This document shows positions 12,730 to 20,546 of a stretch of DNA of 34,744 nucleotides, piece after piece; the stretch's first letter is position 1; the number at the start of each line of letters is the position of its first letter. This DNA is from a virus: positions 1 through 34,744 of the IMG/VR virus record IMGVR_UViG_3300037493_002050; one strand, written 5' to 3'. The notes below the pieces were generated by a model. The model worked only from the letters and a program-made list of their open reading frames with translations. It did not search any database and was not told where the DNA came from. The position numbers were made by a program, and so were the translations under genes.

Positions 12730-13317
12730 ATGACAGAAATATTTAATAGACTTATACAGGAGAACATTACTCCTAATGCTTACTATATCTTGCATTGCAT
12801 TAAAGGAAAGGTTGTACCAAAAAAATTTGTAAACAAAGAGCTTGAATGTAAAAGATTACAAAATGATGAATGGTTAACTGAAAATTTGCAACTTACTAGT
12901 AAAAGTATTATCTTTATGGAAGAAATTAGTGGATTCTTTAATAGAACTACTAAAAAGGTCTCAAAAGATTTAATGGGTGCAGAATTTATGCAAAAGATCC
13001 AGGAATATGTTAACATATTTCCTAACAGGAAACTGTCCTCTGGAAAATATGCAAGAACAACTGCAAAAAATCTTGAAGGTGCCTTCAAATGGTTTTTTAT
13101 AACATATGACTATGATTGGGAGCTTATTCTTAAAGCTTCTGAAAAATATGTAAAAGACTATGAACTTAGAAATTTTGAATATATGAGAACATCACAATAT
13201 TTTGTGAGAAAACAAAGCCTTGATAAATCATTTGAATCTGAATTAGCAAATTACTGTGAGTTACTTAAAACTACACCAGATGTTGATCATGTTTATTTTA
13301 GTGAAGATGTAGTATGA
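12730..13317 (+). CDS. Conserved phage protein, possible replication factor
   Basis: The product has 195 residues and is all helical. The central basic stretch NRTTKKVSKDLMG and the GKYARTTAKNLEGAFKWFF segment (about 115-133) end with YMRTSQYFVRKQ (about 156-167). Proteins with 'LPSGKYAR...KNLE-AFKWFF...YMRTSQYFIRK' occur beside helicases in Bacteroidota phages. It lies two genes before the DnaB-type helicase and could load it, as replisome organisers do. That role is inference from position. Confidence 0.78.
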   Translation: MTEIFNRLIQENITPNAYYILHCIKGKVVPKKFVNKELECKRLQNDEWLTENLQLTSKSIIFMEEISGFFNRTTKKVSKDLMGAEFMQKIQEYVNIFPNRKLSSGKYARTTAKNLEGAFKWFFITYDYDWELILKASEKYVKDYELRNFEYMRTSQYFVRKQSLDKSFESELANYCELLKTTPDVDHVYFSEDVV

Positions 13318-13505
13318 GAAGTAAAACAGAGTTTAGTACCTTTTTGTTATTTATAGCAATCATAGGTACAATATCAGCTTGGTGTATAACTGATCTATTC
13401 ATTATAACAATTTCTTTTTGGCAGTTTTTTCTAATTGAACTTGTTATAAGTATATTCCATGCTTTTTACAATAAAGCAAAAAATCAGTATAAACCAGTAA
13501 AATAA
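13314..13505 (+). CDS. Small two-helix membrane protein
   Basis: The product has 63 residues. Two hydrophobic segments span about residues 9-29 (TFLLFIAIIGTISAWCITDL) and 32-52 (ISFWQFFLIELVISIFHAF), with a short turn between and a basic tail. It begins with an ATGA-type overlap on the previous stop. It sits between replication genes and has no recognised family. Confidence 0.68.
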   Translation: MRSKTEFSTFLLFIAIIGTISAWCITDLFIITISFWQFFLIELVISIFHAFYNKAKNQYKPVK

Positions 13506-13510
13506 ATACA

Positions 13511-14515
13511 ATGGCTGAATTATTTAATGGAGCAAGAGCTCTGATTCCTGTAAGTGAAAGACAAGCATTAGAGAAAGCTCTAATAAAGATGCGTGCAAGA
13601 AGGAACGGAGAAGTAAAATCTCTTAAGAGTGCTTGGCCTAAGTTTAATGATGCTTTTTGTGATGGATTGGAATGGAGAACTATCACCGTAGTTGGTGCTA
13701 GACCGGGAACAGGTAAAACTTTATTCATGGAACAGTTGATTAGTGATATTATAGAACACAATGCTGACCAAGAATTTAGAGTTTTAAAGTTCCAGATGGA
13801 AATGGTTGATGAAACCAGTGGTGTAAGAAAATTTAGTCTGAAAACAGGTTCTGATTACAATACATTAATGAGTAAGGGAAAACAAATAGACAAACATGTC
13901 TATGAAAAATGTGTAGAGTATTATCAAAAAACTGCTGCTAAAGATATAGTAGAAGTAGTATATGATGCATGTACAGTAGATGAAATGTGTGCAACTATTC
14001 ATTATCATATGAATAAACACAAGAAAGAAGATGGGACTTACCCAAACATGCTAGTTGCAATTGATCACTCTGCACTATTCAAAAAATCTAGAACTGAAAA
14101 AGACAAGTTTGATATGCTTGGTTCATTAGGTGAGGCACTCACTATGATGAAGAAGCATTATCCTGTTGCCTTTGTAGTTCTTAGTCAATTGAATAGAAAC
14201 ATTGATGACCCTAAAAGGTCTGAAGAAGGAACTTACGGTAATTATGTATTAGATTCTGATATATATGGTTCTGATGCGTTGTTGCAACATGCTGATGTAG
14301 TATTAGGTATTAATAAACCTTCAATAAGAAAGATCAGAAATTATGGTCCAGAAAAGTATATTATTAGTGACACAGATGTATTAGTCTTTCACTTTTTAAA
14401 ATCAAGAAATGGTACCACAAGAATAAGCTTCTTTAAGCTTGATCGGACTACAATGAGAATTATTGAGATTGATACTCCACCAACAGCAACAAAACAAAAA
14501 ATAAGTACAAATTAA
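13511..14515 (+). CDS. DnaB-family replicative helicase
   Basis: The product has 334 residues. The RecA-like core shows Walker A GARPGTGKT (62-70), Walker B LVAIDH (181-186) and the DnaB signature VVLSQLNR (222-229), followed by an SDIYGSDALLQHADVV segment. The N-terminal collar domain of bacterial DnaB is missing; only about 55 residues precede the core. It should form a hexamer that unwinds DNA at the fork, working with the TOPRIM primase at 16668 and PolB at 25183. The start follows the membrane-protein stop by five bases. Confidence 0.93.
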   Translation: MAELFNGARALIPVSERQALEKALIKMRARRNGEVKSLKSAWPKFNDAFCDGLEWRTITVVGARPGTGKTLFMEQLISDIIEHNADQEFRVLKFQMEMVDETSGVRKFSLKTGSDYNTLMSKGKQIDKHVYEKCVEYYQKTAAKDIVEVVYDACTVDEMCATIHYHMNKHKKEDGTYPNMLVAIDHSALFKKSRTEKDKFDMLGSLGEALTMMKKHYPVAFVVLSQLNRNIDDPKRSEEGTYGNYVLDSDIYGSDALLQHADVVLGINKPSIRKIRNYGPEKYIISDTDVLVFHFLKSRNGTTRISFFKLDRTTMRIIEIDTPPTATKQKISTN

Positions 14516-14524
14516 AAAAAAGTT

Positions 14525-15187
14525 ATGAGTTTAAGACAACAAAAAACATCTGAATTCTATGTGCAGCACATGGAAACATTCAGGAAGTTGGGGATTATGG
14601 ATCCATTCTTTGTAATTAAGACTGCATTCTTCCAGAAAGGTAAGTATGGAAGACAGGTTCAATTCTTTGAATGGGAATTAAAGAAAGATGAGGACATTTA
14701 TGTTGAATTTTATGACAATGTAACTGATGCAAGTGGAAAGACAGTAGATCATATACCTTTTCATGATGACAGAATACTTTGTAAATATAAAGTCAACCCT
14801 CATTTTGCTGAAGAGTATGAGAAAAAAGAAAATACCAATCAAAGTACTGGTGAGTCTTATTTTACTTATACTGTTCCATTAGCCGAAATGATTACTATTA
14901 ACTTAGATGGAAGAGAAATGGCTTATCCGATGTATGAGAAAGCTAAAGAGTCTCCTTCTAAGGAAGATGCTGGTATGCCGAGATTACAGAACAGTTTAGT
15001 TTTCCCAAATTTTGAGGAAGACCTGATTAAGAAACCTGAAGAAGTAAAAGAACCAACCCTAGAAGATTTACTAGTGGGAGATGATACAGCTATTTCAGAT
15101 ATGACTATCAGAGATGTTGCTGCTATTCTATGGAAAAAGCCGGTAAGTAATAAATTATGGTTAAATTCTTTAATTGATAGACAATGA
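14525..15187 (+). CDS. Conserved phage protein of the replication module
   Basis: The product has 220 residues. The N-terminal two thirds are beta-rich with aromatic strands (GRQVQFFEWELKKDEDIYVEF). A proline- and glutamate-rich linker (KKPEEVKEPTLEDLL) leads to a C-terminal helix with TIRDVAAILWKKPVSNK, which looks like a small protein-binding tail. No family is recognised. The start context is AAAAAAAGTTATG. It lies between DnaB and the Sak4-like ATPase and overlaps the latter by four bases, so a role in replication or recombination is likely. Confidence 0.75.
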   Translation: MSLRQQKTSEFYVQHMETFRKLGIMDPFFVIKTAFFQKGKYGRQVQFFEWELKKDEDIYVEFYDNVTDASGKTVDHIPFHDDRILCKYKVNPHFAEEYEKKENTNQSTGESYFTYTVPLAEMITINLDGREMAYPMYEKAKESPSKEDAGMPRLQNSLVFPNFEEDLIKKPEEVKEPTLEDLLVGDDTAISDMTIRDVAAILWKKPVSNKLWLNSLIDRQ

Positions 15188-15903
15188 GTATAATACTGCC
15201 AACAAACAAAGTAAAGGGAGGACGTGTAAATCCCAAGAGAATAGTTATCTATTCTAAACCAAAGACTGGTAAAACCACAGCGTATGCTGGTCTTGAAAAT
15301 AATCTAATATTAGATTTAGAAAATGGAACTGATTATGTAGAAGCTCTGAAAGTAAAAATTAATAATCTACAGGAATTACTTGATACTGGTAAAGCTATTA
15401 AAGAAGCTGGTTGTCCTTATAAATTTGTTACTATAGATACAGTAACAGCATTAGAGGAAATGATTATGCCTTTAGCAATTAAGCTTTATAGACAAACACC
15501 AATGGGTAAGAATTTTGATGGCACTAGTGTTATCACTCTTGCAAATGGTGCAGGATATTTATATATCCGTCAAGCATTCTTTCAAGTTTTAGATTTTATT
15601 GATACCTTAGCGCCCCACATTATTTTATCTGGTCACATTAAGGACAAACAGGTAGATGATAAAGGTGAAATGGTTATGTCAGCAAACATTGACTTAACTG
15701 GTAAAATTAAATCTCTTATCTGTGCACAAGCTGATGCTATTGGCTATATGTACAGAAAAGGAAACAAGACTATTTTGTCTTTCAAAACAAATGAAGAAGT
15801 TACTTGTGGTGCTAGGCCAGAACACCTTAGAAATGAGGAGATAGTAATAAGTGAAATGGTAGATGATGTCCTGACAACAACATGGGACAAAGTATTTGTG
15901 TAA
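15184..15903 (+). CDS. Sak4-like RecA-type ATPase
   Basis: The product has 239 residues. Walker A is SKPKTGKTT (24-32). Walker B is FVTIDTVTAL (81-90). A conserved ILSGHIKDK segment sits at about residues 146-154. This fits the AAA_24/Sak4 family of phage single-strand annealing or RecA-like recombinases. Such proteins bind ssDNA and work with a phage SSB; the next gene, 19 bases downstream, looks like that SSB. It would act in repair and recombination-dependent replication. It begins in an ATGA overlap with the upstream gene. Confidence 0.9.
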   Translation: MSIILPTNKVKGGRVNPKRIVIYSKPKTGKTTAYAGLENNLILDLENGTDYVEALKVKINNLQELLDTGKAIKEAGCPYKFVTIDTVTALEEMIMPLAIKLYRQTPMGKNFDGTSVITLANGAGYLYIRQAFFQVLDFIDTLAPHIILSGHIKDKQVDDKGEMVMSANIDLTGKIKSLICAQADAIGYMYRKGNKTILSFKTNEEVTCGARPEHLRNEEIVISEMVDDVLTTTWDKVFV

Positions 15904-15922
15904 CAATTAAAAATAAAATAAA

Positions 15923-16606
15923 ATGGGATTAAGTACAACTGATTTAAGCACTGGAGGTTCGGGCCTTCCAAAAACATTAGCTCCGGGTAACCACATATTG
16001 AAAATTAATAATATCCATTTGGATGATTATTCATTTATTCCAGGTGCTAAACATTTAATGCTAAATGTTGAAGGTGAACCAATTGAAGGTTTCCAAGGTT
16101 TTATGATTGATAAAGATGATGAAAGCAAGGGACACTATGCGGGTCAAATTGGTAGAGTAAAAGCAAGTCAATATGCATTTGCAGATGGAGAAACTAAAAC
16201 AGGAATTAAGATTCAGAGAGATAGATCTATCATGATGTTCTTACAGAACTTATGTAAGACTATTGGAATCAATGACTGGTTTGTTGCTCAAGATAATTTG
16301 CATGATACAATTGAAGACTTGATTAAAGCATTCAATGAAACTGCACCATTCAAAGACAAGTTTTTTGAATTTTGTATTTCAGGTAAAGAGTATGTTGGTA
16401 AAACAGGTTATACAAACTATGATTTGTATTTGCCAAAATCTGATAAAGGCCGATATGCATATGGTGAAATTGAAGGTGGTAAAGTTTTAACTTTTGATGA
16501 GAAAACACATCTTATCAAAGCTAAAGTAACTGAAGTTAATAACTTTGGTGATGATGATGATATTAGTATTCCAACTAAGACATCTTCTGACTTTTCACTT
16601 GATTAA
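15923..16606 (+). CDS. Single-stranded DNA-binding protein
   Basis: The product has 227 residues. It starts with a flexible region (GLSTTDLSTGGSGLPKTL), continues as a strand-rich OB-like domain (NHILKINNIHLDD, KHLMLNVEGEP) and ends with an acidic tail carrying DDDDIS and a terminal DFSLD. An acidic, hydrophobic-capped tail is the hallmark by which SSBs recruit partners. Its place right after the Sak4-like ATPase matches known Sak4-SSB pairs. Direct motif proof is limited since OB folds carry none. A terminator follows the stop by 15 bases. Confidence 0.82.
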   Translation: MGLSTTDLSTGGSGLPKTLAPGNHILKINNIHLDDYSFIPGAKHLMLNVEGEPIEGFQGFMIDKDDESKGHYAGQIGRVKASQYAFADGETKTGIKIQRDRSIMMFLQNLCKTIGINDWFVAQDNLHDTIEDLIKAFNETAPFKDKFFEFCISGKEYVGKTGYTNYDLYLPKSDKGRYAYGEIEGGKVLTFDEKTHLIKAKVTEVNNFGDDDDISIPTKTSSDFSLD

Positions 16607-16621
16607 TTAATAGTTTAATTC

Positions 16622-16652
16622 AAGGAGGGTCAGCAATGGCTCTCCTTTTATT
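16622..16652 (+). terminator. Intrinsic terminator after the SSB gene
   Basis: AAGGAG (16622-16627) pairs with CTCCTT (16642-16647). The stem extends inward through G-U, G-C, T-G and C-G to an AGCAAT loop, and ends in TTTT. The primase start is only 16 bases after the hairpin. Confidence 0.85.
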
Positions 16653-16667
16653 ATTTACCAAAATGCT

Positions 16668-17648
16668 ATGATTTCAACAAAGAATTTGATTTCCAAAATT
16701 ACTGATGTTCCTGTAGAATGGGTTTTTGAATATTACCTAAATTTAAATGAAAGACTTAGTGGACAAGATATAAAAATCTTATCCGTATTTAATGCAAAAG
16801 ATAAAGTACCTTCAATGTGTATCTACACGGATACAAATAACATTTATAAATTTAAAGATTTCTCTTCTAGCTTTCAAGGTGATAATGTTGAACTAGTAAA
16901 GTATATGTTTAATCTAGAACATAGATGGCAAGCGGCAAATAAAATAACTAGTGACTATCAAGACTATGTTGTAAATAATCATAGAAGATATACAACTGAA
17001 ACAGTAGATCAAGATAGGTATAAAGTTGTTGATTATGAAATGAGACATTGGCAAGAACATGATCAAAAATATTGGACTAAATTTAATATTGGTTCTAAAA
17101 TGCTTGATTTGTATAATGTTGTTCCGCTTTCTTATTATGTAATGGAAAAAAATCAAGCTGATGGTGAAGTAAAGTCTTTTAAGCATGCAAATGGTTATAT
17201 CTATGGTTATTTTAAAAATGATGGTACTCTGTACAAGATTTACAAACCAATGGATAAAGAAAGAAAGTTTACTAAAGTTCAAAACTATATTCAGGGCTCA
17301 GAACAACTAACATTTGATAAGAAGTATCTAATAATCACATCTTCCCTAAAAGATTTAATGACACTCAGAAAACTTCAGATAAATGATGTTGAAACATTAG
17401 CTCCAGATAGCGAGAACAGTATGCTTCCTGAAACTACCATGTCTAAGTTGATCCGTCAGTATAAAAAGATCTTTGTGATATTTGATAATGATGAACCAGG
17501 TATTAAAGCTGCAGAAAGATATCATGTAAAGTATGAGATTCCATATATTATATTACCTATGGAAAAAGATTTATCTGATTCAGTAGCAAAGCATGGAATT
17601 GATGAAGTTAGAAATGTATTATTACCTTTATTAAAACAAAGATTATGA
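16668..17648 (+). CDS. DnaG-type primase with TOPRIM domain
   Basis: The product has 326 residues. The N-terminal third resembles the primase zinc-finger fold without its cysteines: KVPSMCIY, then YKFKDFSSSFQGDNVELV (60-77). The TOPRIM domain shows LIITSSLKDLMTL (221-233) and IFDNDEPGIKAAERY (271-285) with the DxD metal pair, followed by DLSD (301-304). The usual TOPRIM glutamate (EG-x-x-D) is replaced by SS here, which is unusual for an active primase but may be normal for this phage group. It makes RNA primers on the lagging strand with the DnaB-type helicase. Four bases overlap the next gene. Confidence 0.88.
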   Translation: MISTKNLISKITDVPVEWVFEYYLNLNERLSGQDIKILSVFNAKDKVPSMCIYTDTNNIYKFKDFSSSFQGDNVELVKYMFNLEHRWQAANKITSDYQDYVVNNHRRYTTETVDQDRYKVVDYEMRHWQEHDQKYWTKFNIGSKMLDLYNVVPLSYYVMEKNQADGEVKSFKHANGYIYGYFKNDGTLYKIYKPMDKERKFTKVQNYIQGSEQLTFDKKYLIITSSLKDLMTLRKLQINDVETLAPDSENSMLPETTMSKLIRQYKKIFVIFDNDEPGIKAAERYHVKYEIPYIILPMEKDLSDSVAKHGIDEVRNVLLPLLKQRL

Positions 17649-18070
17649 GTTGGATTTATAAAGGTAAGGAGTTTGATGAAACCAGCATACCAAACGGTAG
17701 TATTGGATTTATTTACCGTATGACCGCAATTATACAGCATAAGTCTGTTGCATATATTGGTAAGAAGAACTTCTTTGCTAATATTAAGAAACCCATGGGT
17801 AAGAAAGCCTTAGCTCTAACTACAGATAAGAGATTAAAGAAATATACCCGGGAACTTAAGCCTGACTTTATGAGATATTACAGTAGTAATGCAACTCTTA
17901 AATCTGCTCACAAAGAAGGAGTAGTAATCAAAAGAGAGATCTTGTTGATATGTTACTCAGCTACAGAATTAACTTATCAAGAAGTAAAGCATCAGTTTAA
18001 ATATGAAGTGCTTGAGAAAGAAGAATATCTAAATGCCAATATCCTTGGCAGATTTTACAAAACAAAATAA
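17645..18070 (+). CDS. GIY-YIG-like endonuclease domain protein
   Basis: The product has 141 residues. GFIYRMTAI (21-29) and AYIGKKNFF (36-44) match the two strands of the GIY-YIG fold as seen in T4 Seg-like phage enzymes. They are followed by PDFMRYYSSNATLK (about 73-86), REILLICYSATEL and the closing ILGRFYKT. The helix and strand order matches phage proteins annotated as putative GIY-YIG nucleases. It may be a homing nuclease or a domesticated repair nuclease. It is single-domain, with no DNA-binding extension. It overlaps the primase stop by four bases. Confidence 0.78.
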   Translation: MSWIYKGKEFDETSIPNGSIGFIYRMTAIIQHKSVAYIGKKNFFANIKKPMGKKALALTTDKRLKKYTRELKPDFMRYYSSNATLKSAHKEGVVIKREILLICYSATELTYQEVKHQFKYEVLEKEEYLNANILGRFYKTK

Positions 18071-18072
18071 CT

Positions 18073-18471
18073 ATGACAGAAAATGATATGACAGGCCTTC
18101 TACTTAAGTTGGCTGACCTTGGTGTGACCGGAATTAAAATATTTTATTCAGGTGGTGGAGACAGTGGTGCTCTTGATGATATTGTATATACAACAGAAGA
18201 AATAGCAGATATTGAAGATATTAACTATTTAGAAAATTATGGTGAAGGTGTTCTTAATTTAAAAGATCTTGACTCAGCTCTTAGCAGTAATATAGAAAAC
18301 TTTGCAGAAGAACAAATCTTAAATGATATAGAAGATTGGTGGAATAATGATGGTGGCTATGGGGTAATGCTTATTGCTATCCCTTCTGGTAAATATAAAA
18401 TTAATAACACTATTTATTTTACTAATACTGAAGAATATAATCATGACGGTGATTTAATATCTAAAACTTGA
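18073..18471 (+). CDS. DUF6878-like protein
   Basis: The product has 132 residues. The strand IKIFYSGGGDSGALDDI (21-37) with its glycine-rich GGGDSG turn and the closing YNHDGDL match the DUF6878 pattern, an uncharacterised family in phages and bacteria. The middle is acidic. An IEDWWNNDGGYG segment sits at about residues 85-96. Function is unknown. It pairs with the DUF6915-like gene four bases downstream, and both may belong to one accessory unit. Confidence 0.75.
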   Translation: MTENDMTGLLLKLADLGVTGIKIFYSGGGDSGALDDIVYTTEEIADIEDINYLENYGEGVLNLKDLDSALSSNIENFAEEQILNDIEDWWNNDGGYGVMLIAIPSGKYKINNTIYFTNTEEYNHDGDLISKT

Positions 18472-18475
18472 AGAG

Positions 18476-18817
18476 ATGTCTCATCCGTATCAACACGCAG
18501 TTTCTAGTTCCCGTAAATGGGGCGGAGATCCTGAAGAGTACTTACATATTCATGAGTGGTTTGATGCTACTAAAGCATGGATAGGACATTCTAAACACAG
18601 AATGTTCCGTCACCACAGTGAAGGTATATTTGAATGTGAAAAAACATTTGGACCAAGTTTTATAAATTCAGATAATAAAATTGTCTATACAAGATATGTT
18701 GGAGAACAACATGTAAAGGAGGACTGTAATAACTACATTCCTACTGCTAAAGAATGGGTGGATAATATAAATAAACCCACAGAATGGATGATTAAAACTT
18801 TAAAAATAGAAGACTGA
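18476..18817 (+). CDS. DUF6915-like protein
   Basis: The product has 113 residues. It matches the DUF6915 pattern: HPYQHAVSSSRKWGG (3-17), YLHIHEWFDATKAW (22-35), HRMFRHHSEGIF (41-52) and GEQHVKEDCN. The many conserved histidines suggest a metal site, as in HD-type hydrolases, but no function is known. The family is widespread in phages. It starts four bases after the DUF6878-like gene and ends two bases before the next start. Confidence 0.8.
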   Translation: MSHPYQHAVSSSRKWGGDPEEYLHIHEWFDATKAWIGHSKHRMFRHHSEGIFECEKTFGPSFINSDNKIVYTRYVGEQHVKEDCNNYIPTAKEWVDNINKPTEWMIKTLKIED

Positions 18818-18818
18818 T

Positions 18819-19250
18819 ATGATTTTTGATAAAGAAGAAACAAGAAACTTATTAAACATGCTGCGTTCTGCAGATAAAGAAAATGCTACTGTAGCATTTG
18901 AGGCTCTTAAGGGAGTTGATGCAAAAAAATATTTAGGGGAATTAATTACATTGTATAAGTTTGGTAAACACACCCTTCAAGAATGGAAGACTAATTGTCC
19001 CAAACCTGCTGCTTTAATTATAAAGACAGTAGAGCCTTATGTAAATTCTGATGAATGGGGTGCACTAAGTACTGGTGCATGTCTTTCAGCAATTACAGGC
19101 AATAAACCTAGTAATCAGTCTATTGAACTCTTTATGGAGTTATTTACTGAAAGTATGATGGGATTCCTTGGTCAAATGGGATATCCGGCAGATAAATTTG
19201 ACATAATAGTAAAACTAAAAGAAAATGGACAAAGCACAGAGTCTAAGTAA
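18819..19250 (+). CDS. Hypothetical protein
   Basis: The product has 143 residues and is mostly helical, with ENATVAFEALKGVDAKKYLGEL and a C-terminal ELFTESMMGFLGQMGY helix. There are no motifs of known enzymes and no membrane segments. It overlaps the HELLH/VWA gene by 26 bases and could be part of the same functional unit. Function is unknown. Confidence 0.75.
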   Translation: MIFDKEETRNLLNMLRSADKENATVAFEALKGVDAKKYLGELITLYKFGKHTLQEWKTNCPKPAALIIKTVEPYVNSDEWGALSTGACLSAITGNKPSNQSIELFMELFTESMMGFLGQMGYPADKFDIIVKLKENGQSTESK

Positions 19251-20535
19251 AACAGCCAAAGATTTGATGTTGAAAGAGCCCTATTACGGGTTCTTTCTCA
19301 TTATGTTGAATAAGTTGTGGAGCAATAAAGTGCCTACAGCAGGTGTAGGAAAAAATGGTATTAACTATCAGTTGGTAGTTAATCCTGATTTCTGGGAAAA
19401 GTTAAGTGACCTTAATAGATTAGGTTTACTTAAGCATGAATTATTGCATATTGCTTTTGGTCATCTCACTACTGTATTTAAGTTTAGTGATAGAAGATTA
19501 GCTAATGTTGCTATGGATATGGAAATTAATCAGTATATTGAAAGCTCTTGGCTTCCAGGTGGTGACTTAAGTTCTGATGAATTCAAGCAACTTAAAGAAG
19601 CTGTTAAAGCTGAGATGGAATTAGCCAAAGAAAATAATGCTACTGCAGAAGAACTTCTTGCAATTAGTGAGAAATTACCTTCTAGGGGCATTATGATTGA
19701 TGACTATGAAGAACTTAACCTTGATAGAAAAGCAGGTGCCAGATATTACTATGACAAACTTAAACAAGCAAAAGATGAGAAAGATCAGAACGGCACAAGT
19801 GGCTCTCCGGACTTTGATGATCTTTGTGACCAAATGGATTCTGGTGATGGTGATTCTTTGCCTGACCATAGTACATGGGATGAGTTTGAGAATCTTAGTG
19901 AGGCTGAACAAAAGCTTATTGAGAAACAAGTACAGAAAATACTCTCAGATGCAAAAGAACAGACCGTTAAGAAAAGAGGAACAGTTCCCGGAGAAATTGA
20001 GGGGGTCATTGTAATTGATGAGATAGTTGCACCTAAGTTTGACTGGAGAGGATACATCAGAAGATTTACTGGAATTAGTACTAAAGTCTTTACTAAAAAG
20101 ATTAGAAGAAAAGAGAATAGAAGATTCTCTGACAATCCGGGTCTTAAGATAAAGATGAAACAACACATGTTATTAGCTATTGATACTTCAGGTTCTGTAA
20201 GTAATGATGAGCTATTAGAGTTTATGAATGAGATTCATCATATCTACAAAGCAGGTGTTGATATTACTATAGTACAATGTGATACAAGTATCCGTAGTAT
20301 TGAAGCTTACAGAGGTAAGAATGATCTTAAAGTACATGGTAGAGGAGGAACTGAATTTGATCCTGTCCTAGAATATTATAATGATAATAGTAAAAATTAT
20401 ACAAGCCTAGTATATTTTACTGATGGAGAATGCAATGCAAGTGTAAAACCAAAAGGTAATGTCCTTTGGGTTATATCAGAGAGATCAGAAATGAATAATG
20501 ATCTGCCAGGCAAAGTGATTAAATTAGAACTATAA
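19225..20535 (+). CDS. HELLH metallopeptidase-like and VWA domain protein
   Basis: The product has 436 residues. The N-terminal domain contains HELLHIAFGH (71-80), a zincin site with His71, Glu72, His75 and a likely third ligand His80. An acidic, disordered middle (about 180-230) follows. The C-terminal VWA-like domain has the MIDAS motif DTSGS (320-324) and a later YFTDGE. This is the DUF2201-type layout of putative peptidases that work with MoxR ATPases. The next gene is such an ATPase, so the pair should form a chaperone- or protease-like complex. The target is unknown; virion assembly or host protein maturation are guesses. Confidence 0.88.
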   Translation: MDKAQSLSKTAKDLMLKEPYYGFFLIMLNKLWSNKVPTAGVGKNGINYQLVVNPDFWEKLSDLNRLGLLKHELLHIAFGHLTTVFKFSDRRLANVAMDMEINQYIESSWLPGGDLSSDEFKQLKEAVKAEMELAKENNATAEELLAISEKLPSRGIMIDDYEELNLDRKAGARYYYDKLKQAKDEKDQNGTSGSPDFDDLCDQMDSGDGDSLPDHSTWDEFENLSEAEQKLIEKQVQKILSDAKEQTVKKRGTVPGEIEGVIVIDEIVAPKFDWRGYIRRFTGISTKVFTKKIRRKENRRFSDNPGLKIKMKQHMLLAIDTSGSVSNDELLEFMNEIHHIYKAGVDITIVQCDTSIRSIEAYRGKNDLKVHGRGGTEFDPVLEYYNDNSKNYTSLVYFTDGECNASVKPKGNVLWVISERSEMNNDLPGKVIKLEL

Positions 20536-20546
20536 AAACAAAAGTT

